Shown here piece by piece: positions 38,081-47,575 of a DNA stretch of 64,000 nt. Under the pieces are notes generated by a model that did no database searches, was not told where the DNA came from, and worked only from the letters and a program-made list of their open reading frames with translations. The position numbers and the translations under genes were made by a program. This DNA is from Phylloscopus collybita (lineage: Eukaryota; Chordata; Aves; Passeriformes; Phylloscopidae), in NCBI GenBank assembly GCA_027886175.1, contig JAJNNQ010000137.1:4716001-4780000 (forward strand). Reading direction: 5' to 3'. Position 1 is the stretch's first letter. The number at the start of each line of letters is the position of its first letter.

Positions 38081-38171
38081 GGAAAATTACGATCTTATGA
38101 AGCTGACATTAAATGATCAAACAATATTGAACAACCTAATGAAAATCTTAAGCAAAAGTCATCGTGAATTA
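38081..38171 (+). CDS. candidate coding exon D (coiled-coil-like), possibly terminal
   Basis: Acceptor: TTTCCTCTTTTAATATAG. Joined to exon B, the first base completes an Arg codon. The exon then reads ENYDLMKLTLNDQTIL, a short Asn/Leu stretch, and KILSKSHREL, with Leu/Ile/Met at heptad-like spacing. There are two possible ends. The donor TTAG|GTATTT at 38172 leaves one base and fits exon E at 42164. Without splicing, the frame runs four more positions, Gly-Ile-Cys-stop at 38181-38183, with an AATAAA at 38252-38257, so D could be the last exon. The helix-like composition over about 30 codons is the strongest coding signal in the set. No family is recognised. Confidence 0.32.
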
Positions 38172-39341
38172 GGTATTTGCTAAACTGACAACACAAGCCT
38201 TTGTAAACCTGATATTGTTCTTATGTAAACTCATGAATGGAGACTTTCTCAAATAAATTACTTAATAACATCAGAGTCATTGGCTGAGTAAATATATCCC
38301 AGGGGCACATACTAAGATTCCTGAATTTAAATGTTGAATAGAACTTTATATTTGTCACCTTTACTAACGAGTTTTTCCTTATGAAATCATTATTAGCATG
38401 AAAAAGTTAAATTTTGTATCTAATTTCTTGAATTAATGCTGTTTGAAGACCCTAAGGGTTTGAAAGTTCTTTCACTGGAATTCATCATTTACATAATTTT
38501 CATAGCCCCAACACTTTGCTCTCTGCTATGAATGCACATTGTGGGTTTTTTATGCATTAAAGCAGCAACTTCTATTTTTCTCCACACAAAACAATTAAGA
38601 GAAGAATAACAGGTAATAAACATTTTTAATCTTTAATATTACATTAACAGTGAAGTGCCATATTTCATGCTTTCACAACCACATTGCATGCTGAATGATG
38701 CATTTTTGGTCCCTCACTACGAAGATATTTGATTAGAAAGGAAAAACAATTGAGTTATTTGAGATCAGTGGAGCTTTCCATCATTTCCTGCTTGAGAAAC
38801 TTGCGAGTGCACAGCAGCATGGCCAGATTTTTAAGCAGACTAGACCATATTTTCTCAACTCTACATTATCATAGTTCAGTCATGATCTATGAAAGTTTAC
38901 TCGATTTTTTGTTGTTGTTTTTGCTAATATAGCTTTTTATATGAGAGATTTATTCTCTGAGAATGAAACCAGTGCAGCACAGTTTCTGACCAAAATATCT
39001 CTTGATGTTAACCTCTCCTCTGCCTATTGTTATTAATAATAATTTTTATTACTGCAGGTCTTTTGCACTGGGGGTCATGGACATAAGGTAGAAGTAAGAG
39101 ATATGTGTAGGATGGACCCAAACTGGAAAACCAAATTAGCAGCAAAGACAGATTTAATATCTGCATCCTTTGGGCTTAGCATAACTGCAAAGGAAACATG
39201 ACAGTCCAGACAGTGTTTGGTACAGGAAAATGAACTTATCTCTGTGTAAGGGCTAAACTTGTTTGACAACAGCCTACAAATAATCTTTATGTGGCAGACA
39301 AATCTGTTCCCCAGTTAAACTATGTACATAAGAATTTTTAG

Positions 39342-39431
39342 TGTTGTTGTTGCTATTACTATTACTATTACTATTACTATTACTAATACTAATACTATTA
39401 CTATTAATACTAATACTAATACTATTATTAT
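39342..39431. repeat. GTT/(CTATTA)n/(CTAATA)n microsatellite
   Basis: Short GTT start, then CTATTA-type hexamers interleaved with CTAATA variants. The minus-strand translation is a Ser/Asn repeat (SISNSNSNSNS) and is not a gene. Confidence 0.9.
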
Positions 39432-41746
39432 CCCTGTCTGTGTACAGTGAAAACACTAATGTAAATGATGCAATCCAGTCTGTGGCAAACTCTTGGTTAG
39501 GATTCAATGTGAGATGAAGATTCCACTCCTTGGTATACATTTCTCACCCAGCTATGGGTATCTAAAAGGCCATTGCACCCACATAAGATGAACTAACTTT
39601 AACAAATGTTTCTCCCTTGGCTGGGATGGCAATGCAGCTAATGGAATTACTTCTATATTTTCAATATTTAAAGTCTAAATCTGAAGCCAAATGTGATCTT
39701 TGAGTTTGATTCATATATTCACATCTAGTGCTATTTAAGAAGCCTAGTATCATGTACTCATATAATAAAAGAATTTATGCTAACTTCTTACAGTAGCCCC
39801 TGGAATTAGTCTCTACTATCCCAGTTCAAAATGAAGAAGAAATTTCATGAAGTTTAAACGGAACATAATTTACCTTGCACTTCTAAATGCAATGAGGTAA
39901 ATACTGACTCTTTTTAAAGCCAGTTTCTTGTGTGTCAGATATCCTCCAATCTTCCTCAAAGTTTATGTAAAAACATATTCTTGTTTTTCTCTAGAAGTAA
40001 AATCACACATCTGTGTGTTTTCTCCGGTCACAAAACATCTAGAGATAGCTTCATGATGCATTATGTAGATTATTCCTGTTGTTTTCCAATAGCGGCTTCA
40101 AGTGTCAAGCTATGTGTTGATCTTGCTGCTCTTCCTACCTAGGGACAATGCCAAAGAGTCTGAGGGATGGAAAATAAAGAACAGCCTTGAAAATATTCTT
40201 AACCATTAAGTCCAGATTTTACAATTTTTGTTCATCAGTGTTTGATGTAGAAAAGTCTTAAATCAAATACTGGTGCAGAATAAACTTGTGAAACCCTGAA
40301 GGTCTGTCTTTTGAACACCAGCAGCCTCCCTTCAAACCTTGTCCAACATCTTCTCTCTGGACAAATCAATCTGCTTGACAGAGTGGAGGAAGTCCAGTCT
40401 GTGTGATCAACTGTGTACAGTTTTAGATTTCCTACAAATCATGTTAGTGCTTTGAAAACATGTGGTACTGCAGGAATGAGCCGTATTAAAGTTATTCATT
40501 TTGGACTCCAAATGAACAACCTCAGAACAGCTTGTTGGAAGCCCCTGGCACTCAGTTACAGTCAAATTTGATGATGGCTTGTAATGTGCATGTCAAAACG
40601 AGGTCAGCCATTTGAGTCTGCTCACTACCAACCTTCCTTTTCCGTGAGCCAAATCACTGCCCAGATGCTCGTCGAGCCTCATTACCATAATGCCAACATG
40701 TTATCCAGGTTCAAATGTGGGGTTTGCTGTTGATCCAAACATGCACAAAAGCCACTGAAAAACTCCATCAAGGAGTGCTATGCTGCTCATGGGTGCCAAA
40801 ATTCAACTGGCTCAGAATTTTGAGGGATTTTGAGTCATTTGCTCTGTCCTAACTCACTGTGTTGTAAATTCTGGTTTGTGAGATATCCGACATTAAATGA
40901 ATCTAGATGTTTGGGCTTGTTTGGGAATTTCCAATAGCTAAGCCCCCAAGCCAGCACTTCTCAAAGTTTCCCACTAATTTCTGTGGACTCTGGATGCAGC
41001 TATTGGAAAACCAGCATCTGACATCCATTGCCCTACTAAGATTCCAGACAATGTCACCCTGTGATGATGTGCTCTTCAGGCATAATTGTTTGTCTCTGAT
41101 TTACAGTATTTCCTGGTAACCCAGGCACTCCCTTCTTTATCCATTCCAACAATAATGGGCACAAATTGAAAGAAAAGCACTCATGAAACTCAAAATAAAA
41201 CATGTAACTCAAATATTTATCCCATAGCAAGGTTTGACTGATAATAAATGAAAATTATTTGGACTGATTCTAGGATTTTATGAAAATATACTGCTGTTCT
41301 GTAAACCAAAGCTATGAAAAATATGACTGATGGTACTGAGACAACAATAGCTACATAATCCTATCTGTTTATTTATTCTAGCTTGAATAACTCAGAGACA
41401 TGTTCCATTTCACTACAATTAGTGCATGTTGACCTAAGTTTCATCTATCTATTCATCAGAAGATCTTGAAGGCATACTGAACTTGAGTTTCATTGAATCA
41501 TCCCACTATATTCAGTTTTTTAAAATGTGTATATTAGATAGAATGAAAAAATATCTCATTTATTAAAATTTCTCTCACTGTTGCATTTTTCCTTTTTTGC
41601 ATACTAGTACCTTGTAGTGTTATTTCTACAAAACAGACACTTCTCAGGAAATTTTACTCACTGGTGTAGAGCTGTGTCATAAGTTGGAAGACAATATTCA
41701 TGAACAGAAAAAACTACTATTTTTCTATGCTATTTTCCTGTCATTT

Positions 41747-41813
41747 TGACCTTCTTGTCCTCAGTTTTTCACTTTCTTGTCCTTAGTTCTTGACTATCCT
41801 TTCCTTAGTTTGG
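41747..41813. repeat. three decayed tandem copies of a ~22-25 bp C/T-rich unit
   Basis: TTCTTGTCCTCAGTTTTTCAC, TTCTTGTCCTTAGTTCTTGAC and ATCCTTTCCTTAGTTTGG follow each other. Each also resembles a splice acceptor, which could mislead exon prediction. Confidence 0.65.
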
Positions 41814-42163
41814 GTATACTGTGAACTTCCCCATGTCATTTTTTGTCACCGTTGTCATTTCTCTTGTGTGACACACATTTTGTCTTTCCTCTATTCAGAA
41901 AAAAGGAGATGAATGGTCAGGAAAGATTTCTTTTATTCTTATTCTACTTTATTTTTGCAGCATGTAAATTCATATTTTTTCAGGGGTTTTCATTGATTTG
42001 AATTGCTGTAACAGGTACTTAATGCAAAGTCTGAGCTTGTACAGTAATTAAAGTGAGAGAATCTCAAGCTATTTAACTTAATAAGGGGAAGTTAACCGAC
42101 TTGATCAGAGTCTAATACTTGCAGAGGGAAGAAATTCTGATATTCATTGACTCTTTAATTTAG

Positions 42164-42220
42164 CAGAAAAGTATATAACAAGATCCAGGCAATGGAAGAT
42201 GAAGCTTGACAAATTCAGAG
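42164..42220 (+). CDS. candidate coding exon E of an unrecognised gene
   Basis: Acceptor: TGACTCTTTAATTTAG. Donor: AGAG|GTAGAA, moderate. Only the frame with two leading bases is open throughout: EKYITRSRQWKMKLDKFR, with one leftover base. This is the phase left if exon D is spliced at 38171. The join makes an Ala codon and gives SKSHRELAEKYITRSRQWKM, a smooth basic helix. At 57 nt the length is a multiple of three. No downstream exon could be chosen with confidence; several phase-compatible short candidates exist (42450-42485, 45736-45762, 48596-48629). Confidence 0.25.
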
Positions 42221-42500
42221 GTAGAAATAAGATACTCAGAGTGTAATTAACCGTCACATCTTCCCTACAGATGTGTTAGACTCTTTGCTGCCTGCAGTTT
42301 TGAAGTCTTAAAAGTATTCTAAAAAAATCTCAATAATCAAATACAATTTGCTGCTTGGTTGTGATGATGATAGGCTGAAATTCCTGAGTTTTATTGTGTA
42401 GAAGTACAGGAAAGTAGCTTTACAAGCCTTATTGGGGTTTCACCCACAGTTATAGCAGAATCCTCCATTGAAGTTCTGGTTTCTGGTGAAAGTTGTAGAG

Positions 42501-42501
<1 letters not shown>

Positions 42502-42547
<46 letters not shown>
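42502..42547. repeat. (AAT)15 microsatellite
   Basis: Uninterrupted AAT trinucleotide array of about 46 bp. It is pure, so probably polymorphic. Confidence 0.95.
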
Positions 42548-44254
42548 GAATTTTAAATGTATAATAACCTAGGATGTAAAGGTAGTTATATTATTCTGCA
42601 CTATGGAGACGCAGGTGCCTTCTTCTCAACAGCCTGACTGACAAAGCATGGCCTATACTCCAAGAGATTAAAATAAGACTATGAATGTGCATTTGATTTC
42701 TTGGTGGAGGAGCCCTATTAATATCAGTCTCTGCTCATGAGGAAACACATGGCCACCCCACACACAGTAGGAGTGGGATTCAGGTCTACAAATTAGACAT
42801 TTACTTTGAGCCAATTGTCAAGTTATGCCAAAATATCCTTCACAGAGTCAACAGAAAAGGGCTTCCAGAGGCAGGTCCTGCCTATCTAAGTTTAGGTTTT
42901 ATACCAAAGTCCTGGGCCAAAATCACTTTCTGAAACAGCCTCTTTCTTTTCTTTATCTGTGTAATGGTTCTAAGAGATTAAACCTCTAACTAAGGTAACT
43001 ACTTAGGATTTCAGGAAAACACATAAGTTAGACCTCTAACGACCTTCAAAAATTGCAACTTCCCATTTGCTTTTTGCTCCCTAAATAATTGTGAGGGCTG
43101 TCTAGATGCAACACTTGACAGACCTTCTCTTTTTGTCTTTGAAATCACATTCCTCTTAGGTAAGCTCCTTCTTTTAAAATTTTTTGGAGGGGTTTGTCAG
43201 GCTAATTGTAGGCTTCTTGGGACAATTATCCTCAATTCACTTTACATTCAAAAAAAATAAATATATAATTGTTTTCAGGGCATGATTCACATCCTGTAAT
43301 ATACTGCTAGATATGAACTGCATTCTAATGATGTCTATTTTTCCCTGAAACCACTAAGTCAGGTTAAAGAAATTAGTTAGGGTTTAGATATTGACACTGC
43401 AGACATCTGAAGTTAGATCACATGATCTTCCAAAGACTGTCATGCCAAGCTTCTTCATCTGGTCAAATTAAAAAGGGTTGAACAGAACCACATGTAAACC
43501 AATACATCTTGGAATAACAGTAAATTAGTTTTTTACTGCATTGCATGCCTCATTCCTTGACTATTTTAATACAGGAGAGAAATCCTGTGTTACACAATGG
43601 CAAAAAATGGAAATACATTTTAAGCACACTGTAATGATGTTTCTCCTGAATAAATCTTTAATATGAAAATGGCACATCATATGTGAGGTTTCATCAGTAT
43701 TTCTGGGACTCAGAACAGGGCTATTATGCTTTGGAGTGTACACATGACATTTGGGTACTTTTAAGTGATTGAATGTTAGGAAACTGCATCACATCCCTCT
43801 TTCTGAAAATGTGCTCCCAGAGCTCATAGCCTGGAAAAGTCCTGGATCATAGGTATGAGAACAAAAAGATGAGGAAAAGGGAAAAAGACGTTATCCATAA
43901 GGTCATATGGCTTCTTTTCATTTTGAGAAAATATGTTTTTAAAGTCAAAAGAAGATTTGGAAGAGAATATCAAAAATAGAGATTTCTTTTTCAATAGGGA
44001 TCTGGAGTTGAGGAAAATGGAGATATTGAAGAGTGCCAGGTTTAAAGGCACAGGCATTGGGACTATCCCAATACGACCAAGAGAAGGAGAAAGATGGTAG
44101 AAGATGAAAAAAAAAAAAAAAAAAAAACAAAAAAACAACCACACAAAGAAGTCCTAGTTGGCCGTTTACATTGAAAGACTTCAGAATGAAAATGAGATCA
44201 TCCTTCGGTAATCGCAGACCTCAGAGATAAGTGAAGAAGTTTGGAGAAAGGAAG
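42548..44254. other. unique non-coding sequence
   Basis: No gene or transposon is recognised apart from an A21 run at 44107-44127. The 106-codon minus-strand frame at 43824-44144 starts in that run and is not credible. Confidence 0.45.
44107..44127. repeat. A21 homopolymer
   Basis: 21 A, followed by CAAAAAAACAACC. Confidence 0.9.
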
Positions 44255-45215
44255 ATTTCCCCTTGGCCATGAAGGGTTGGGTTAGAGGTCCAAGGGTTGG
44301 TTAGAGGCTAGACAGATTTAATGCCCATAAATCCATGGGTCCTGGTGGGATGCATCCATGGGTGTGGAAGGAGCTGGCAGAGGTTGTTGCTAAGCCACTT
44401 GCAAACGTCATTGAAAGTCATGGCAAACAGGAGAGGTGCCTGATGCCTGGAGAAAGGCCAATGTTTCTCCCACCTTCAAAAAGGGCAAAGAGGACACAGG
44501 AAACAACCAGCCTGCCAGCCTCACCTCCATCCCTGGAAAGGTGATAGAACAGGTCATTCTGGAGGTCATCACCAAGCATGTAGAAGAAAAGAAGTTCATC
44601 AGGAGTAGTCAGCATGGATTCACCAAGGGGAAATCATGCTTGACCAGTCAGACAGCCTTATGTGGTGGCATGTCAGGGTGGGTCAATGGAGAGCAGTGCA
44701 TGTTGTATACCTTGACTTTAGGAAGATTTTGACACTGTCTGTCAGAATATCCTCATAGGTAAGCTCAGAAATTGAGGGTTGGGTGAATGGACTGTGAGGC
44801 TGAACAGCAGAGCTCAGAGGGTTGTGATCAAAGCTGGAGCAGAATCCAGCTGGAGACCTGTAGTCAGTGGCATTCCCCAGGGATCAATACTTATTTAACT
44901 TCTCTTGTCCAGTCTTATTTCACTTGTTTACCTATGACCTGGATGAAGGGATAGAACACACCCTCGAGCAAGTTTGTTGGTGACATGAAACTGGGGGGAA
45001 GTATCTTGATACACCTGAAGGTTCTGCTGCCATTCAGCAGGACCTTGATAGGTTGGAGAATTGAGCGTAGAGAAACCTAATGATGTTCTGCAAGTGTGGG
45101 GTCATCATGCACCTGGGAAGGAATAACCCAGAGCACCAGGATAGGTTGGGGGTTGACCTAGCAAAGAGCAGCTCTTGGTGGGTGACAAGTTGACCATGAG
45201 CTGGCAGGTGAGGGT
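44255..45215 (+). mobile_element. CR1 LINE, central reverse-transcriptase region of ORF2, decayed
   Basis: Residues fall in CR1 ORF2 order but in shifting frames: MGPGGMHPWVWKELAEVVAK (from 44335), then WRKANVSPTFKKGKE, KVIEQVILEVITKHVEEKKF and SSQHGFTKGKSCLTS (frame 44436-44732), later DLDEGIEHTL near 44940. The catalytic box, normally FADD, reads FVGD at 44973-44984, so the first Asp is lost. The sequence stops resembling CR1 after the 'acaagttgaccatgagctggcag' point near 45215, so it lacks the ORF2 C-terminus and 3'UTR. Unlike most copies here it is truncated at both ends. It cannot be active. Confidence 0.92.
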
Positions 45216-46621
45216 GGTGTCATATCTGTACTGACTGTTAGGATCCACACCTCAGCAGCATCTCTAGAGAGCTCTTTCCCATTGAGAACCTGTTGATCAA
45301 GCAGATATAATTGCATCAAACTATACAATTATTAAACTGGCTCATCTTATTGCAACTTTAAGGGCTTTCACTCCTTCTGCCTAGAAAGCAAGTGAATTTA
45401 GTTCAATTCTGTGCTTCTGAAAGGTTTATCAGGAGTAAGTGGCTTTGAATTTTACTTTTGGTATAGTTTCAGAGCAAAAACTTCCTAAGGGTTGGCTCTT
45501 CTAAGTAAACACAGCAGGAAATCCAGCTGTGAGTTGCTCTGTAGGTTTGTGGAAAATATCTTTTGAAGCTCTCAGATTCATACCCTATCACACTAAAAAG
45601 CAACACCAGGTAGCATCTCCTGGCAATGTTCATGTACTTGCTAATAAGGATTTCTCAAAACTATCAAGTTGCTACATACAATTCTCAAGTGGTGTAACTC
45701 TTATAAAGTAACCATTTACATTTTATTTCCACCAGCCTGCCATAAAATTTCACACTGCTCAGGTAAGACTGCATTTTTAACCAATAAGATTGCACTTTTA
45801 CTCAAAGCAGAAACAGAAAAAAAAAGCAATTTCCTATTGTGAATCTTGTCACAACAATTTGCCTTTGGCCCATTTCTAGGTTTTATTTTCTTAGAATGCA
45901 TCAGAGCTACCAGTCAGGGACATTTGAAAATGTAATTGAGCTTGATAGCAAGTGATACAGTTAATTCTGTTGGTAAATGTTGTGCGGTGCTAATTGCTAG
46001 TTCTAAATTTAACAATTAGTTAGAAAATCTGAAGTGCAATTTATAATGAGATATAAGCTGCAGGCTTCAGCTTGTACCAGCTTTTTTATTATTATTACTT
46101 ATACCCGTTTAGGAGGATGCAGCTGAAAAAATTTAACCAAGAATCAAGATGCATGCCTAATTTAACTTCAACCAAATTTGACTATACATCTAGTAAATTT
46201 GCTATGGCCGTAAAACATGTTCAAACAAATTGAGCTTGTATCAAGTCTTCTGCTTTCTACAGTTTGCAATTATAAATTAACTGATATTGTCATCCTAAAC
46301 TTCATTAAAGTCTTTAAAATTGTCATTGAGGTTGTCTATCAGAGGAGTAGATTTGTACAGGTCTGTGGTCTCCCTCCTTTTAAAGAGGAACATTGCCATA
46401 TTTCAGCATTATGGGATTTTGAAACCTGGAATGACTCATGCAGATTTTGCTTTGGATATTCTGCAATGCAAATGTCTTTGAAATAATAAAACATTAGCAG
46501 GAAGGAAATAAACCTGAGATGATAGAATTAAATCATATTTTCCTCACATTAAAGATTTTGTGTTGCAGAATCCTTGGATAGTTGAAGTTGAAAGAGATCT
46601 GGACACCTTTTAGTTGACTTG
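45216..46621. other. unique non-coding sequence, conserved-element-like AT-rich patch
   Basis: No gene is recognised. A 27-nt stretch (45736-45762) sits between a good acceptor (TTTTATTTCCACCAG) and a strong donor (CAG|GTAAGA) and is open in two frames, too short to call. The 45930-46210 stretch is rich in TAATT/AATTAG cores and free of repeats, as distal enhancers often are; no direct evidence. Confidence 0.4.
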
Positions 46622-46762
46622 CAACTGTTCAAGTCCAGGTTGGATGGGGCTCTGAGCAACCTGGTCTAATGGAAGGTGTCTCTACTCATGGCAGAGTGGT
46701 TGGAAAAAAATAACCTTCAAGGTCCCTTCCATCCAAAACCACACTATGATTCTATTCTGTTA
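46622..46762 (+). mobile_element. CR1 LINE, 3' end fragment
   Basis: AACTGTTCAAGTCCAGGTTGG, GGGCTCTGAGCAACCTGGTC, CTTCAAGGTCCCTTCCATCC and CACACTATGATTCTATTCTG. Complete 3' tip. It faces the next CR1 copy tail to tail with about 85 bp between. Confidence 0.92.
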
Positions 46763-46847
46763 AATCCCCTGTTTAAAACAGAGTCAATTATTGAAGATGA
46801 TCAAAGATTATGCCCAGAAATGTTTTTGACTCTGTCTAAAATGGTGG

Positions 46848-47575
46848 AGACTCCACAACCTTTCTGGGCAACCTGTTCCAGTTTCACACTCACAAGAAAA
46901 AGAGTTTAAATGGAATATCCTGTACTTCAATATGGGTCTGTGGCTTCTTGTTCAGTCACATGAGCCTTCTCTCCAGGCTGGATAACCCCAGCTCTCTCTG
47001 CCTCTCCCTGTTTAGGAGGTGCTCCAATTCCTTAAGCATCTCAATGGCCTTTTGCTGGACTTCCTCCAGTATGTCAATGTCTGTCCTGTGTTGGGAAGCA
47101 CAGAGGCGTGCACAGCACTCCAGAGGTGTCCCCACTGCTGAACAGAGGGGCAGGATCTCCTACCTGGACCTGCTGGACACATTCTGCCCACTGCAGCTGG
47201 GGAAACCCATGGCCTGGTTTCCCACAAGGGTGCACCGTTGGCTCATGGTCAGCTTGGAGTCCATAGGACCTGCAGGTCCTTCTTTTCCAAGCTGCTTTCC
47301 AACTGTTTGGACCCCAGCATGTGTTGGTGTGTGGAGTTGTTCCTCCCTGTGTGGGATTCTGTGTTTCCCTTCAACGTCTTCATGAAGTCCAGGTTGCCTC
47401 ATTTCTCCAGCCTGCTGAGAGTGGCATCACAACCAAAGGTGCATCCATCACTCCTCTCAGTTCTGTAACACCTGTAAATTTGTTACGTGTGCACTTTGTC
47501 TCATTAACCAGACCATTAATTAAGCTGCTACACATCACTGGCCTCAACATTAACCTCTGGGATGCTCAGCTTATC
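46848..47575 (-). mobile_element. CR1 LINE, ORF2 C-terminal half, antisense
   Basis: On the minus strand the sequence runs from within the reverse-transcriptase region (complement of CATTAATTAAGCTGCTACAC ... CTCTGGGATGCTCAGC, near 47520-47575) towards the end of ORF2 (complement of CTCCACAACCTTTCTGGGCA, near 46850). Complement of about 47019-47069 reads EEVQQKAIEMLKELEHL, the conserved CR1 block before the final domain. The 145-codon plus-strand frame at 46948-47385 is only the antisense of this element. Several frames are needed to follow the protein, so it is inactive. Its 3'UTR and octamer tail are gone. Confidence 0.9.

Larger units (their letters stand above)
38172..42163. other. presumed intron / unique sequence
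   Basis: No transposon is recognised. It includes an ACTATT-type microsatellite (39342-39431) and a decayed minisatellite (41747-41813). The segment 40560-40870 has mixed, non-repetitive composition and could be conserved, but nothing specific is seen. Confidence 0.4.

Noticed and set aside
39274..39540. 88-codon minus-strand frame with Ser/Asn repeats
   Set aside because: It is a direct translation of the ACTATT microsatellite.
5032..44127. Long A tracts as tails of processed pseudogenes
   Set aside because: None has an AATAAA 10-30 bp upstream, a recognisable transcript body or visible flanking target-site duplications.
45736..45762. 27-nt micro-exon between a good acceptor and a GTAAGA donor
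   Set aside because: It fits the phase after exon E, but it is too short to carry evidence and other phase-compatible candidates exist, so I did not add it to the model.
47012..47468. Open frames of 71-145 codons on both strands
   Set aside because: They are translations of the antisense CR1 element at 46848-47575.
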